Position numbers and translations under genes: made by a program. Source: Tupaia tana (lineage: Eukaryota > Chordata > Mammalia > Scandentia > Tupaiidae). Taken from it: a stretch of DNA of 64,000 bases. This document shows positions 45,790-56,147 of the stretch, piece after piece; position 1 is the stretch's first letter, and the number at the start of each line of letters is the position of its first letter. Under the pieces are notes generated by a model, which saw nothing but the letters and a program-made list of their open reading frames with translations, ran no database searches and had not been told where the DNA came from. Location: NCBI GenBank assembly GCA_026018925.1, contig JAKSZU010000009.1:70606949-70670948 (forward strand), written 5' to 3'.

Positions 45790-46066
45790 GGGGTCAACCA
45801 CATAGCACAGTGGCTAAATGCTTCCCAGAGCAAGGTGGATGCCACATGACCAGTCAGGGATTGGGTCCCAGCCCTGTAAACTTGTAAAACATACTGGGAG
45901 TGTGTTTGTTTGACCAAGATCCTGATGAGGTGGAGAACTGGGGGAGAAAAATTGTGGCATAACCAGGCCCCAGGGGAGGGAAATGCTTTCTCTGCTTTCT
46001 CTGTCTCTCTTTCTCTCTTTCATGCACTTGCATGTGTGACCTCTGGCATAAACAAAATATAAAACT
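45790..46066 (+). mobile_element. Old divergent tRNA SINE
   Basis: GGGGTCAACCACATAGCACA head, GGGATTGGGTCCCAGCC, AAGATCCTGATGAGGTGG, TC tract and a TGGCATAAACAAAATATAAA end. Lies directly behind the previous copy. Confidence 0.75.
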
Positions 46067-46499
46067 GAAGGGGGAGCATATTTTATTTTAAAATGAAGTC
46101 TTCCTTAGTAATTCAGTTGTGGAAACACATTTGGAAAATCACTGGACAATTTTACAGCAGTTAGACAGTAAGTAAGAAGTAATTAATAATATAATAAAAA
46201 GACAACTTCATATTATGATCCCATAAAAAATTCAAAATCTCATTAATGGAATGTTTTATTTTATCTAAGATAGTTAAGTAAATGAACTTCATTTTGGGAA
46301 TGAAAATACTAAACCCTCTATTTAATAGAACAAATCTGTTCACTTACTTGTCAAAGCTGTTTTTGTTACACAATTAGGACCATATAAATCATTAGATTTC
46401 ATAAACTGGAAACTTAGAGGCCTCTAACTTCCTAAGTAAAACAAATATGTATTATTATGTATTATGTAGGAAGGTTGAGATGACAAAGAAGAAATCATG
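46067..46499. other. No recognisable feature
   Basis: AT-rich, no supportable content. Confidence 0.4.
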
Positions 46500-46612
46500 G
46501 AATATTTTTTACATTCATTCACTGTATATTATTACAACATACAAAATGAATTTTCCCATCCAGAATACACAGAATACTGGCCCAATCAAAGATATTATCA
46601 ATTACCTTTTCT
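46500..46612 (-). mobile_element. L1 3' terminus fragment
   Basis: TTCATTCACTGTATATTATTACAACATACAAAATGAATTTTCCCA is antisense to the lineage's L1 3' end (compare 63297 and 54680). The interior is short and worn. Confidence 0.6.
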
Positions 46613-46952
46613 TAAAGTTTACTTCTTGAAAAAGAGAGAAATACAAGCACCCTCACCAGGTTCTCAAATCATAGTCTCCATGCAGTCAGTCCTGCAAGCC
46701 TTCTCAGCCAAGACAGCCTTTAAATACTCTTAATGTCTAGAAGTTAGGTTTACTAAGTTAAAGATCAGCAAAATAGATTTGTTTCCTTCATTAGTTTGTC
46801 ATACAAATTCAGAAGTTAGTAAAATACATGAAATAAGCTTGGATCCTCATTAATTCAAATAAGCAAACAGATTAAGCCTATAACATGGTTCCAAGTACAT
46901 AGTGGGTTCAAAAAACTTGTTTTAAATAAATGAAAGGATTCTGTCAGAAAGC

Positions 46953-47240
46953 TTTATTATTATTATTATTATTATTATTATTGTTATTGTTGTTGTTATT
47001 TTAGTTTTGCTAAAAGGTACATGCATTTAATTGAGAGAGACAGAGTGAGAGAGAGACAGGGAAAGTGAGGAACCACTTCTTGAAAAGATAGCCACTCTGC
47101 AATCCCTTCTCCTCCATTCTTCTTGGAACCTTGGGCACACATGTGCTCAGTGTGTTTTTCAAGGTGCTGGGTTTGGACTCAAACTGCAGAGTTCGCCATG
47201 TGGGATCCAGTGCTTTAAACACAACACCACCTGATGGCTC
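46953..47240 (-). mobile_element. tRNA SINE with (TTA)n tail
   Basis: TTATT repeats (46953-47001) occupy the tail position of a minus-strand SINE (TTTTGCTAAAAGGTACATGC to ACAACACCACCTGATGGC). Interior CpGs lost. Confidence 0.82.
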
Positions 47241-48440
47241 TAAAAGAAAAATTTATCTTTAATTTTATATGTCAGTCAAATTCCCAGAACAATCTGAATT
47301 TGACTCAAATATAGACACCTAATGAAATAAGGTAGTGGGTGTGTTGTTTCATATTCTATGTATGTAAATGAAATGAATGACAGCATTGATACAAGGCATG
47401 AGAAGGAGAAACTAGGATTATTTTGTTATTACAAGGTAGTTACCCATCTGTGAAGTGTTATAGAGTTATTTTTTGGGGGGGTTGTCTTTTTTATTAATTT
47501 TTAAAATTATTATTCATAAGGATTTAAATTAGGTCTAAGTAAATATTTCAAACTCTATGGGAATGACTAAAAATAGTAAAAAGGAAAAAGTATAATTGAT
47601 ACACTAATAAAGCAGAGAAAAGGGAATTGAGCATTTCACATCAATTAAAACCACAGAAGGCAGAAAAAGGATAGAAGACAAAGAGGAACAAAGAACAAGG
47701 GCAGTGGAGAGAAAACAGTAACTATGGTAGATATTAATCCAACTATATCAATTATCACCTTAAATATTAATGATCTAAATATATCACTTAAAAGACAGAG
47801 ACTGTCAGAATGGATTAAAGATAAGACCCAACTATATTTTGTCTATAAAACCCATTTTAATTATAAAGGCACATAAAAAATCAAAAGTAACGGATTGAAT
47901 AAATATATATCATGCTAACAGAAGGAAATCTGTTAATTTTAGCTAGAGGAGACTTCAGAGCAAGGAAAATTATCTGGTATATAGAGATAGATATAGAAGT
48001 CAATTCTCCAAGAAGTCTTACTAATCTGTAATATATATGCAACAAAGAAAAAAAGCACCCTTTAATACAACAGAGAATAAAAAAGCACAAGACAAAAACT
48101 GATAAAACTTCAAGAAAAATTAGATGAAATCACTATTATAGTTGGAGACTTGAACGCCCCTCTATCAATAACTGACAGAAAGTCAGTAAGGACATAGTTG
48201 AACTCGACAAAACCATCAATCAACTGCATATAATCTACATATATACAAAACCTCATCCAGCAACAGATTATACATTCTTTACAAGTTCACTTGGAACATT
48301 TGCCAGTATCGAAAACATTCTGGGCCATAAATAAACACCTTAACAATTTAAATGAATAAAAATTAAACAATGCCTGATCTCAGACCACAATGAAATTAAA
48401 CTAGAAATAAGCAAATAGCATAAAGATAGCTGGAAATTCA

Positions 48441-48688
48441 GGGCCAGTCAGTGGCATGGAAGTTCATTTAACTAGATCTCATATGGTCAATCACAAAGTT
48501 TGAGTCCTGGACCTGGTGACCTGAGAAACCTGGCAGGCATATGTGCATGCTTGTCCAGAATCCCAAAAGGAATGAGAAAAGGAGAAGAGATTGCAACATA
48601 ACCATGTCCTAAAAGGTCTGCTCTCTCTCTTTCTCTCTCTCAATCTCTTATTCTCTCTCCAGTGAGCACACACACCCTCTCAAAATTC
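48441..48688 (+). mobile_element. Old tRNA SINE
   Basis: AGGGCCAGTCAGTGGCATGG head, GTTTGAGTCCTGGACCTGG B-box region, TC tract, ACACACCCTCTC end. Confidence 0.82.
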
Positions 48689-48782
48689 TTGGAGATTTAT
48701 TAAGCAACACACTTCTAAATGACACCTATGTCAACAAAGAATTATCTAGATAAATTTTTAAATATTACAAACTAAACATACA

Positions 48783-48864
48783 TTAGGTTGTTAGAAAAGT
48801 CATGTCATATTTTTTCTATATTTTTTCTATGCAAAAATGTGTCATGACTTTTCAGAAGACCCAG
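48783..48864. mobile_element. Mariner-type MITE
   Basis: TTAGGTTGTTAGAAAAGTCATG and GTCATGACTTTTCAGAAGACCC as inverted repeats around a TTTTTTCTA-rich centre. Confidence 0.8.
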
Positions 48865-49419
48865 TCCAAAAACCCAGCATCAAAATTTGTGGGTTGTAGC
48901 AAAAGTAGTGCCTAGAAGAAAATGAAGATACAAAAATCAGTGTCTAATCCTCCACTTTAGGAAACTAGAGCCAGAAAGGAAAATTAAACCTGAAGTAAAC
49001 AGAAAAAAAATAAATAACAAAAACTAGAATGGAAAGTATTTAAGTTGAAAACAAGACAGAATTGTAAAACAATGAAATCAAATGGTACTTAGAAGAGAAG
49101 TGAAATCAGTAAACCTTTAGCCAGGCTAAGAAAAGAGAACACAAATTACTAATATCAGAAATAAAAGTGGAGACAACATTACAGATCCTCTGGACAATGT
49201 AAGAATAATAAAAGAATGTTATAAACTCTATGCTGACTCTATGATAACCTAAATGAAATGGTCCAGTTCCTTGGAAGATACATTCTAACAAAACTCACAG
49301 AAAAAGAAAGAGACAATCTGAAAATTCCTAAATCTGTTAAAGAAATTGAATCAATATTTAACATTTTAAAACAGAAAGCACCAGGCCCGGATGATCTCAT
49401 TAGTGAATAAATTCTTCTT

Positions 49420-49976
49420 TTATTATTTTTTTAAATAGACCATATATTAGTTTATTTTTGACACACATTATGCTATGCATTCATTGGGAATAGATTGCAG
49501 AAACCCAGGCTCCATTTCATTTGTTCTCACAAAGTGTGCTTCTCTGGGTGGAGCAGGCTTGCTCTTCATTTGAACCCAGGTACCTTTCTCTTTGGCTTCC
49601 TTCTTTTTCTGATCATTTCCTTCACACATTTCAGGAAGCTATCTCTGCTCTTAGAATGCTTACTATGTTCAATATGCACATTAATTCTCTTGGCAAGAAT
49701 CTTGCCCTTAACTTGTTTGTTTATAACAATGTCACAACATGCTGGGTAACATTGTAGACTCCTCCAATTTTGCATGGTAACATTTGTGGGGAATTCCTTT
49801 TTAAACAGTACCCATTCCCTTTATGTCTACAATATCACCTTTCTTGTAGATTCGCATATACATTGCCAAAGGAACCACTGCATGTTTTGTAAAAGACCTA
49901 GAGATCATATACTGGGTGCTTCTCTTCTTTTCCTTTGTGTTCATCATTTTGGCTAATTACTGGAAGATCGCAGTTC
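49420..49976 (-). pseudogene. RPL21: RPL21 processed pseudogene
   Basis: RPL21 encodes large-subunit ribosomal protein eL21 (160 residues). On the minus strand the mRNA 5' UTR end (TCTTCCAGTAATTAGCCAAA) precedes an ATG at 49947-49945; the stop triplet is at 49470-49468, followed by AATAAA-like and A-rich sequence at the left edge. There is no intron. Recognisable parts include VNKQ-like [26 protein letters not shown] and [13 protein letters not shown]. Single-base losses (one in the GGAAATGATC region at about 49606 and others upstream) shift the frame, and codon 2 is Met. It interrupts an L1 that resumes on both sides. No promoter is visible, so expression is unlikely. Confidence 0.95.
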
Positions 49977-50032
49977 ATCAAACATTTAACAGAAAAATTA
50001 TACCAATTCTCTTCCTAAAAGTAGAAGCAGAG

Positions 50033-50298
50033 GGGACCAGCAGTTGGCGTAATGGCTATGTCACTGGATTCCCACGTAGTCAACTGCGGTTCGAGTCCCA
50101 GACCTGGTGGCTTAAAACTCACGCCGGGCGTGTGTGCGTGCGTGCCCAAGATCCCGAGAGGAGAACGGAGGAGAAGGGATTGCGGCGTGGCCATCCCCCC
50201 AGGGGGTGATTTCTCGCTTTCTGTCTCTCTGTCTCTCTGTCTCTCTGTCTCTCTCTCTCTGGCGAGCGCACGGGCCCTATAGCGAAAACCTCTCCAAA
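50033..50298 (+). mobile_element. Young tRNA SINE with perfect 16-bp TSD
   Basis: AAAAGTAGAAGCAGAG at 50017-50032 and 50299-50314. One of the best-preserved copies: CpGs kept (GCCGGGCGTGTGTGCGTGCG, GCGAGCGCACGGGCCC). Confidence 0.97.
50045..50098 (+). promoter_or_regulatory. SINE Pol III A and B boxes
   Basis: A-box-like TGGCGTAATGG at 50045-50055 and B-box GGTTCGAGTCC at 50088-50098, spaced as in tRNA genes. This is the internal RNA polymerase III promoter of the SINE; the B box here is a perfect match to the tRNA consensus. Confidence 0.85.
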
Positions 50299-50599
50299 AA
50301 AAGTAGAAGCAGAGAAAAATACTTTCTAAGTCTTTCTATAATATCAGCACTACCCTGATACAAAAACCCAAAGACATTACAAGAAAACAAAACAACAGAA
50401 CAAGACAATTTTCACAATAGTAGAAAATCAAATGCAACAATGCAAAAACTAGTTATTATTATATACCATGACAAAGTGGCATTTATTTCAAATATGCAAA
50501 GCTGGCTCAACTTTCAAAAAACAATGTTATCCATCATATCTCTAGGCTAATGAAAATTATATTTTCACACCTGTATTTTCTTTACTTATAAAAATGGGA

Positions 50600-50865
50600 G
50601 GGACCAGCGGGTGGCATGGTCATTAAGATGCTGGATTCCCACATCTCTGACAACAATTCATGACCCAGACCAAGAAGTTTGAAAATCATACCAGGCGTAT
50701 GTGTATGCAAACCCAAAATCCTGAAAAGAGAATGGAAGAGAAGGGACTATACTGTAGCCATCTCCCTGGGGGATGATTTCTCACTTTCCCTCTCTTCCTC
50801 TCTCCTTCTGCCTTTCTCTGTCTCTCTGTAGCAAACACATGCACCCTATGGTAAAAACCTTAATA
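50600..50865 (+). mobile_element. Old tRNA SINE
   Basis: GGGACCAGCGGGTGGCATGG head, AGAGAATGGAAGAGAAGGG, TC tract, CACCCTATGGTAAAAACC end. Confidence 0.85.
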
Positions 50866-50945
50866 AAAAGAAGAGGAAAAGAAGAGAAGAAGGAGAAGAA
50901 AAAGGAGGGAAGATAAGAAGAAGAAAAGAAAAAATAAGAAATGAC
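50866..50945. repeat. GAA-rich purine tract
   Basis: AGAAGAGGAAAAGAAGAG-like sequence in the tail position of the preceding SINE. Confidence 0.85.
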
Positions 50946-51267
50946 GACAAACTGGTTTCAATTCTGCTTTTACCACAAGAATATAATCTTGAACAAAATC
51001 AAAATTTAAAAAAGGGCTGATTTTGACAAAACATGAAATAACTCTGTTCTTCACCAGAGTTCTGGTTATGTCTATGAATTAACATGATATTTAATCAAAG
51101 TTTCTTATGAGCATAACTTCTGAATTGTTAACTAATAGAGATTTCAGGATTATGGTATAGCCTTGGGGATAGTCTATCATTCAAAGAACTGGTCTTATTT
51201 TGTAATACACCGTGAACTAAGAAAGTGTGAATTTCTAGGCTCTCTAGCTCCCTCAGAAGATCTACAG
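50946..51267. other. No recognisable feature
   Basis: Unassigned sequence ending in the poly(A) run. It may belong to a retroposed transcript, but I do not recognise it. Confidence 0.35.

Positions 51268-51307
<40 letters not shown>
51268..51307. repeat. Long poly(A) run
   Basis: About 39 uninterrupted A bases. No AATAAA lies upstream; source unknown. Confidence 0.95.
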
Positions 51308-51308
<1 letters not shown>

Positions 51309-51328
51309 ACATATTAAAGAATTCTGGA

Positions 51329-51769
51329 GAGTGAGCTGTTCCAGAGGGGCTGGACTAGAGCTCTAGACCTGACTCCCATAAACACACCCTGACCTCTCCA
51401 ATGTGTGCTTTTGTACTCCTCCTGCCCAGTGTCCTAGACTTTGACTCCCTGAGTTCCACTAGCTAGTGCAGGACCTGGCAGGGTCAGTGAAGCAGGGAGA
51501 GTGAACTGCTTCAAAGCAGCTGTACTGGGGCTCCAGCTATGACCTAACAGCCAGCTCTTCCTGACCTCTAAGGTGTGTGTTTTCAAACTCTTGATGCCCC
51601 AGGCCCCGGCCTTTCTCTCCCTGAGTTCCACCAGCTAGTGTAGAGCCAAGCAGGATCACAGAAGCAGGGATAGTGAGCTTCTCCGAAGGGGAAGGACAAG
51701 GGATCCAGCTCTGACTCTACCCCCTGGCATGAACTGATCTCTCTGGTGTACTTTAAAATGCCATGCACT
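51329..51769 (+). repeat. L1 5'-UTR tandem monomers, about 171 bp
   Basis: Units start at 51329, 51499 and 51671 (170 and 172 bp, then a partial). Each starts GAGTGAnCTGnTnCnnAGn, passes CTGACCTCTnnnGTGTGn and CCCTGAGTTCCACnAGCTAG, and ends CAGnGAAGCAGGG. GC-rich against an AT-rich background, as expected for an L1 promoter array. Unrelated in sequence to the monomers at 7713. Confidence 0.85.
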
Positions 51770-52026
51770 GGGACTAGCAGTTAGCATAATGGCTATGTCG
51801 CTGGACTCCCACATAGTGGACCGCGGTTCGAGTCCCGGACCTGGTGGCTTAAACTCACGCTGGGCGCGTGTGTGCCCAAGATCCCAAGAGGAGAATGAAG
51901 GAGAAGGGATTTCGGCATGGCCATCCCCCCGGGGGCTGATTTCTCTCTTTCTGTCTCTCTGTCTCTCTCTATCTTTCCAGTGAGCACACATGCCCTATAG
52001 CAAAAACCTCTCAAGAGGAAAAAAAA
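51770..52026 (+). mobile_element. Young tRNA SINE
   Basis: GGGACTAGCAGTTAGCATAA to ACCTCTCAAGAGG. CpGs kept; interrupts the L1 monomer array and its ORF1. Confidence 0.92.
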
Positions 52027-52029
52027 TAG

Positions 52030-52396
52030 ACACCCTAAAAAAGAACCTAATAGAACATCTGGAAATGAAGACTACAATATAGAAAATTAAAACTTCCCTT
52101 GAATGTATTAACAGCAGATTAGACTATGCAGAAGATAGGATCTCTTATCTGATGACAAAGCTTCTGACATAGACATAACTACCAAAAAGAATGAAAAAAA
52201 CAGCAACAAGAAATGACAACATATTGGAAATACTAGATACCATTAAATGTCCAAATATCCCAATAATAGGTATTCCAGAAGGTGGAGAATCTGATAAGGT
52301 CATAGAAAATCTATTTCATGAAATACTTGCAGAAAACTTTCCAAACCTAGAGAAACATTCAGGCATGTAGATGCAGGAAATACAAATGACTCCAAA
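52030..52396 (+). pseudogene. L1 ORF1 remnant
   Basis: GAACATCTGGAAATGAAGAC, TTAACAGCAGATTAGACTAT, AATAGGTATTCCAGAAGGTG and AAATACTTGCAGAAAACTTT follow ORF1 order. Cut off at the internal deletion. Broken frames. Confidence 0.65.
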
Positions 52397-53987
52397 TAGA
52401 ATCAACCTTAGAATATCTTCAATTGATGCAGAAAAAGCATTTGATAAAATACAACATCGATTCATGATTAAGACTTTCAGCAAACTCTGCATAGAAGGGT
52501 CATTCCTCAACACAATAAAAGCTATCTATGAAAAGCCCATAGAGAACATCATTCTGAATGGGAATAAGCTGAGAGTTTTTCCACTACCAACTGGTACAAG
52601 ACAAGGATGCCCACTTTCTCCACTCTGTTTCAATATAGTACTGGAAGTCCTCGCCAATGCAATCATAAAAGAGAATAAAATAAAAGGCATTCAAATAGGA
52701 AAAGAAGAGGTGAAACTCTATTTGCAAATGATACGACTGTATACATAGAAGACTCAATGGTATCCACAAAAAAATTCCTGGAAGTAACAAATTAATAGAG
52801 TACAGTTGCAGGATACAAAATCAACATACAAAAATCTATAGCATCTCTACGTATGAACAGCAAGCAGACTGAGATACAACTGAATAAAGTAATCCCATTT
52901 ACCATGGCCACAAGGAGTATAAAATACCTAGGAATAAATCTAACCAAAGAAGTCAAATCTCTGTAAGGAAAATCATGAGAATTTAAAAAAAGAAATTGAA
53001 AATGACACAAAAAAGGGTAAGGACATCCTATGTTCCTGTATCAGAAGAATTAATATAACCAAATGGCAATTCTACCCAACTTAATCTACATATTTTAATG
53101 CAATACCAATCAAGTTACTAGAGACAGTCTTTACAGATTTAGAAAAGACAATCATAGAATTTGTCTGGAATCATAAAAGACCCCATATTGCCAAAGCCAT
53201 CCTGTGCAAGAATGGTGGAGTAGGAGGCATCTCATTCCATGACCAAAATACATTACAATGTTGTGATCATCAAAACAAAATGGTATTGGCACCAAAACAC
53301 AATGTGGACCAATGGAAGAGAATAGAGACACCAGAAATAAATCCCCAAATACACAGCTATCTGTTTTTTGACAAAAGGTACCAGTCAATCCAGTAGGTAA
53401 AAGAAAATCTCTCTAGCGAATGCTGCTGGAAAAACTGGGTATCCACCTGCAGAAAGATGAATCTGAATCCCTACCTCTCACCATTAACAAAAATCAACTC
53501 AAAGTGGATCGAAGTTCTAAACTTAAGACCTCAAACTATAAAATTACTGGTGAAATACACTAAGAAAACTCTGGGAAACATCCAAGTAGGCAAAGACTTC
53601 CTAAATAAGACCCCCAAAATACAGGTAATAATCCCAAAAATAGACAAGTGGAATTACCTCAGATTAAGAAATTTCTGCACACCAAAAGACACAGTAATTA
53701 GTGTGAGTTGACAACCTTATGAATGGGAGAATATTTTTGTAAACTGCCTCAGATGAGGGACTGATAACCAGAATACACAGGGAACTCAAGCAGCTTACCT
53801 GAAAAAAAACATGATCAACCCAATTAAAACATGAGAAAATGAGCTGAAAAAGCAACTCTCTAAGGAAAACATATGAACAGCCAAAAAGCATATGAAAAAG
53901 TGCTCAACATCCTTCATTATAAGGGAGATGCAGAACAAAACCACAATGAGATGAGATACCAACTAACACCAGTCAGAATGACTAAAA

Positions 53988-54025
<38 letters not shown>

Positions 54026-54300
54026 GATAAGTTATGGTGTGGCTTTGGAGAACAATAAGGAGATTCCTCAAAGATCTACAAGTAGAACTACTATATGATC
54101 CAGCAATTCCACTCCTGTGTATCTACCCAAAGACAGGAGAGCTCTCAATTGGAAAAGTGCTTGCACATCTATGTTTATCATGTCATTATTCACAATTGCT
54201 AAGACATGGAACCAATCCAAATGTCCATGAAGAGATGAATGGACTGAAAAAGTGCGGCACATATATTCTACAGAATACTACTCAGCCATAAAAATAAGAA
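52397..54300 (+). pseudogene. L1 ORF2 remnant, RT to C-terminus
   Basis: Residues [18 protein letters not shown] and [20 protein letters not shown] mark the reverse transcriptase domain inside a 125-codon open stretch (52371-52748). The catalytic Asp-Asp motif, expected as FADD, is read as FAND in the frame at about 52715-52727, and the frame shifts just before it. The C-terminal part continues with stops (ITKEVKSL-like at 52940; the LLYDPAIPLLCIYPKTGEL stretch at 54090). The endonuclease domain is absent. No activity is possible. Confidence 0.82.
53986..54024. repeat. AAT trinucleotide repeat
   Basis: About 12 AAT units inside the L1 ORF2 remnant, replacing conserved sequence. Confidence 0.93.
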
Positions 54301-54313
54301 GACCCTGGCTTTT

Positions 54314-54349
54314 TTTTAATTATTATTATCATCATAATCTTTTTTTTTT
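54314..54349 (-). mobile_element. Tail-only micro-insertion with 13-bp TSD
   Basis: GACCCTGGCTTTT, normal L1 sequence, occurs at 54301-54313 and 54350-54362. Between them are 36 T-rich bases (an A-rich tail seen from the minus strand, with an ATTATTATCATCAT centre). The duplication ends in TTTT, as expected for L1-endonuclease cuts of minus-strand inserts. Confidence 0.8.
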
Positions 54350-54362
54350 GACCCTGGCTTTT

Positions 54363-54757
54363 GATAGAAAGTGGACAAATATGGAAGAATTAGTGCTGAG
54401 TGAAGCAAGCCAGGCTATAAAGGAGAGACACTGTATGCCTCCACTCTATGGTGGAAACTGAAAAGTTAGAGGATATAGAAACATGGAAAATGGTTATGGA
54501 TACTGGATACTGTATGGGAAGAGAAGGGGAGAAGGAGGAGAGTTTGAGGAATGACATTAAGGAGAGAAATAAAGAGGCAAAACATTTATGGGGCACAGAA
54601 ATGGATTATTATCTGTTGATGATAACGTGTAAAGTATCCTCAATTCGGCTGATGGAAAGCGTATTCATGTTGGGAAAATTCGCTTTATAAGTTAAGTGAT
54701 GTATAGTGATTGAATGTATAAAAGAAATTAAAATAAAATATATTTTAGAAAAGAAAA
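54363..54757 (+). mobile_element. L1 3' UTR (reference copy for this lineage)
   Basis: The most complete 3' UTR here: AGTGAAGCAAGCCAGGCTAT, GAGGATATAGAAACATGGAA, GGAGAAGGAGGAGAGTTTG, ATTATTATCTGTTGATGATA, then a GTATAGTGATTGAATGTATA end. The purine-rich middle is typical of L1 3' UTRs. Confidence 0.88.
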
Positions 54758-54771
54758 AAAGACATTCTGGA

Positions 54772-55270
54772 ATATATTTACTATTGTCCCTGCAGGCTTT
54801 TGCAAGGTGAATTTTTTTCTGGGAAGGGGAATAATCAAGGGCTGAACCAATCAAGAAAAACCCAATTTAGGATCAGAGAAATATGTACTTTATCCATGAC
54901 TGCTGTATTTACACCCCCAGTGTTTCCTCAGTCATTCCTGGGAACAACACCCCTATAAATAGATCCAACCTTAAGCTATAGTTTTTTGTTCTTGTTTCTT
55001 TTTCTTGCTCAAGTCCTCCTTAAGCCAAGGGAGACTTCACCTCAGCACCCAGCCCTCAATGCTATTCTGAGCCAGGTGTTGTCCATTTTGTTGAAGGCCA
55101 CAGCACCCTGCTGAGGAAAAAACCACTGGTTGCCCCACTTGTGGTCATCTGGATTACTCCCTATAACTTTATCACCAAGATGTTTATCCCAGGTATTTTC
55201 CTACCTGTTGCAGACCATTTCACAAATCTCTCAAGGTTTGTTGATACCCTGCTACAATAAGTAAGTCTTC
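54772..55270 (+). mobile_element. Possible ERV 5' LTR remains
   Basis: A TATAAAT at 54954-54960 lies about 100 bp upstream of a pyrimidine-rich TTTTTTGTTCTTGTTTCTTTT block and a CTGCTGAGG region, as in a U3-R-U5 layout. I see no primer-binding site and no matching 3' copy, so the LTR call is tentative. Confidence 0.35.
54954..54960 (+). promoter_or_regulatory. Candidate TATA box of ERV LTR
   Basis: TATAAAT in the presumed LTR. Only the motif and its position support it. Confidence 0.3.
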
Positions 55271-55886
55271 AACGTGATGACAGGAAATTTCATGCCAGAC
55301 TTCTCTCTTTTCCAGGATTTCTATTCTTTTGCCATTTTCTTCGCTGCTCTCTGGAATGACTTTTTCCAGGGGAAAACTCACCCTCAGTTCTTCCCATGTT
55401 TTCAGTTGCTTTCATTTTGGAAACAAATTAGAGCCCCAAGAGGCCCATATCAAAATGACTACCTCTTGAGGAGATATCAAAAGTCTTGCTGCCTCTCTGA
55501 AGTCAGACTGTATGTTCTCCTTCTCTAAGGCAATACCAGAGAAAAAAAAATATGTCATAGCTCTCAAAAGGACTCTAAGAATCTTGGAGTCTTTCTGTCT
55601 GGCTAAAGACATTCAGCCAAGGAAATGGTCCTGTGTACCTAAAAAGACATAACAAGCTGAGGAACCTCAGGCCATTGTCCCAGAGGTTCATCTACCTTCA
55701 AGGGATACCTCAGATAAGACCTTAGCTCTAGTATGTTCAAGAGATAGTCTCCAAGAAAGCCAAGCACACTCAGCATCTAGCAGTTCTGACAGGAATAAAT
55801 TATTTAGGTCTTCCTACCTTGTTCCCTTCGAGTTACCCACTGCCTACAGTAATGCCCCAGGCAGGGCTCTGGCCATAGTTTACCTA

Positions 55887-55982
55887 TTCCTTCCTCTTCT
55901 GTCATTTCTTCTTCCTCTTCTGTCATTTCTTCTTCCTCTTCTGTCATTTCTTCTTCTTCTTCTTCTTTTCTCCTCCTCCTTC

Positions 55983-56013
<31 letters not shown>

Positions 56014-56147
56014 CTTTTCTTTTCTTTTCTTTTCTTTGCTCTTCTTCTTCTTCTTCTTCTTCTTCTTCTTCTTCTTCTTCTTCTTCTTCTCTTTTTCTTC
56101 TCCTCCTCCTCTTCCTCCTCCTCCTCCTCCTCATTCTCCTTCTTCAT
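55887..56147. repeat. Compound polypyrimidine tract
   Basis: About 260 bases of nearly pure C/T: three 18-bp TTCTTCCTCTTCTGTCAT units, then (TTTTC)n of about ten units, then (TTC)n of about 17 units, then (TCC)n. The glutamate/lysine-rich frames on the minus strand are products of this repeat, not a gene. Confidence 0.95.

Larger units (their letters stand above)
47510..50580 (+). mobile_element. Old L1 with several insertions
   Basis: L1M-type sequence in sense: an ORF1/ORF2 junction area near 47560-47700, an endonuclease part (CAATTATCACCTTAAATATT at about 47750; GAGACTTGAACGCCCC near 48147), and the phrase AAAGCACCAGGCCCGGATGA at 49375. It continues on both sides of a SINE (48441), a mariner MITE (48783), an RPL21 pseudogene (49420) and a SINE (50033). 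All frames are broken. Confidence 0.82.
51329..54757 (+). mobile_element. Younger L1, internally deleted, with monomers
   Basis: Runs from 5'-UTR monomers (51329) to the 3' UTR and A-rich end (54757). AAAGAATTCTGGA (51316-51328) and AAAGACATTCTGGA (54758-54771) are a probable duplication. It is about 3.4 kb because of a deletion at about 52397 that joins ORF1-region sequence to the middle of ORF2. It carries a SINE at 51770 and a small tail-like insertion at 54314. Confidence 0.88.

Noticed and set aside
50033-50110. A tRNA gene
   Set aside because: A and B boxes are tRNA-like, but the acceptor and anticodon stems do not close, and the sequence continues into a SINE body. It is one of about 40 dispersed copies.
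51434-51991. Overlapping frames of 60-110 codons near 51.5 kb
   Set aside because: Products of the GC-rich L1 monomers and the SINE next to them.
52371-52748. A functional reverse transcriptase gene
   Set aside because: Only part of the domain is open, the Asp-Asp motif is changed and the frame is broken at both ends; it is an L1 fragment.
54954-54960. A cellular promoter at the TATA motif
   Set aside because: No gene follows; if real it belongs to the decayed ERV LTR.
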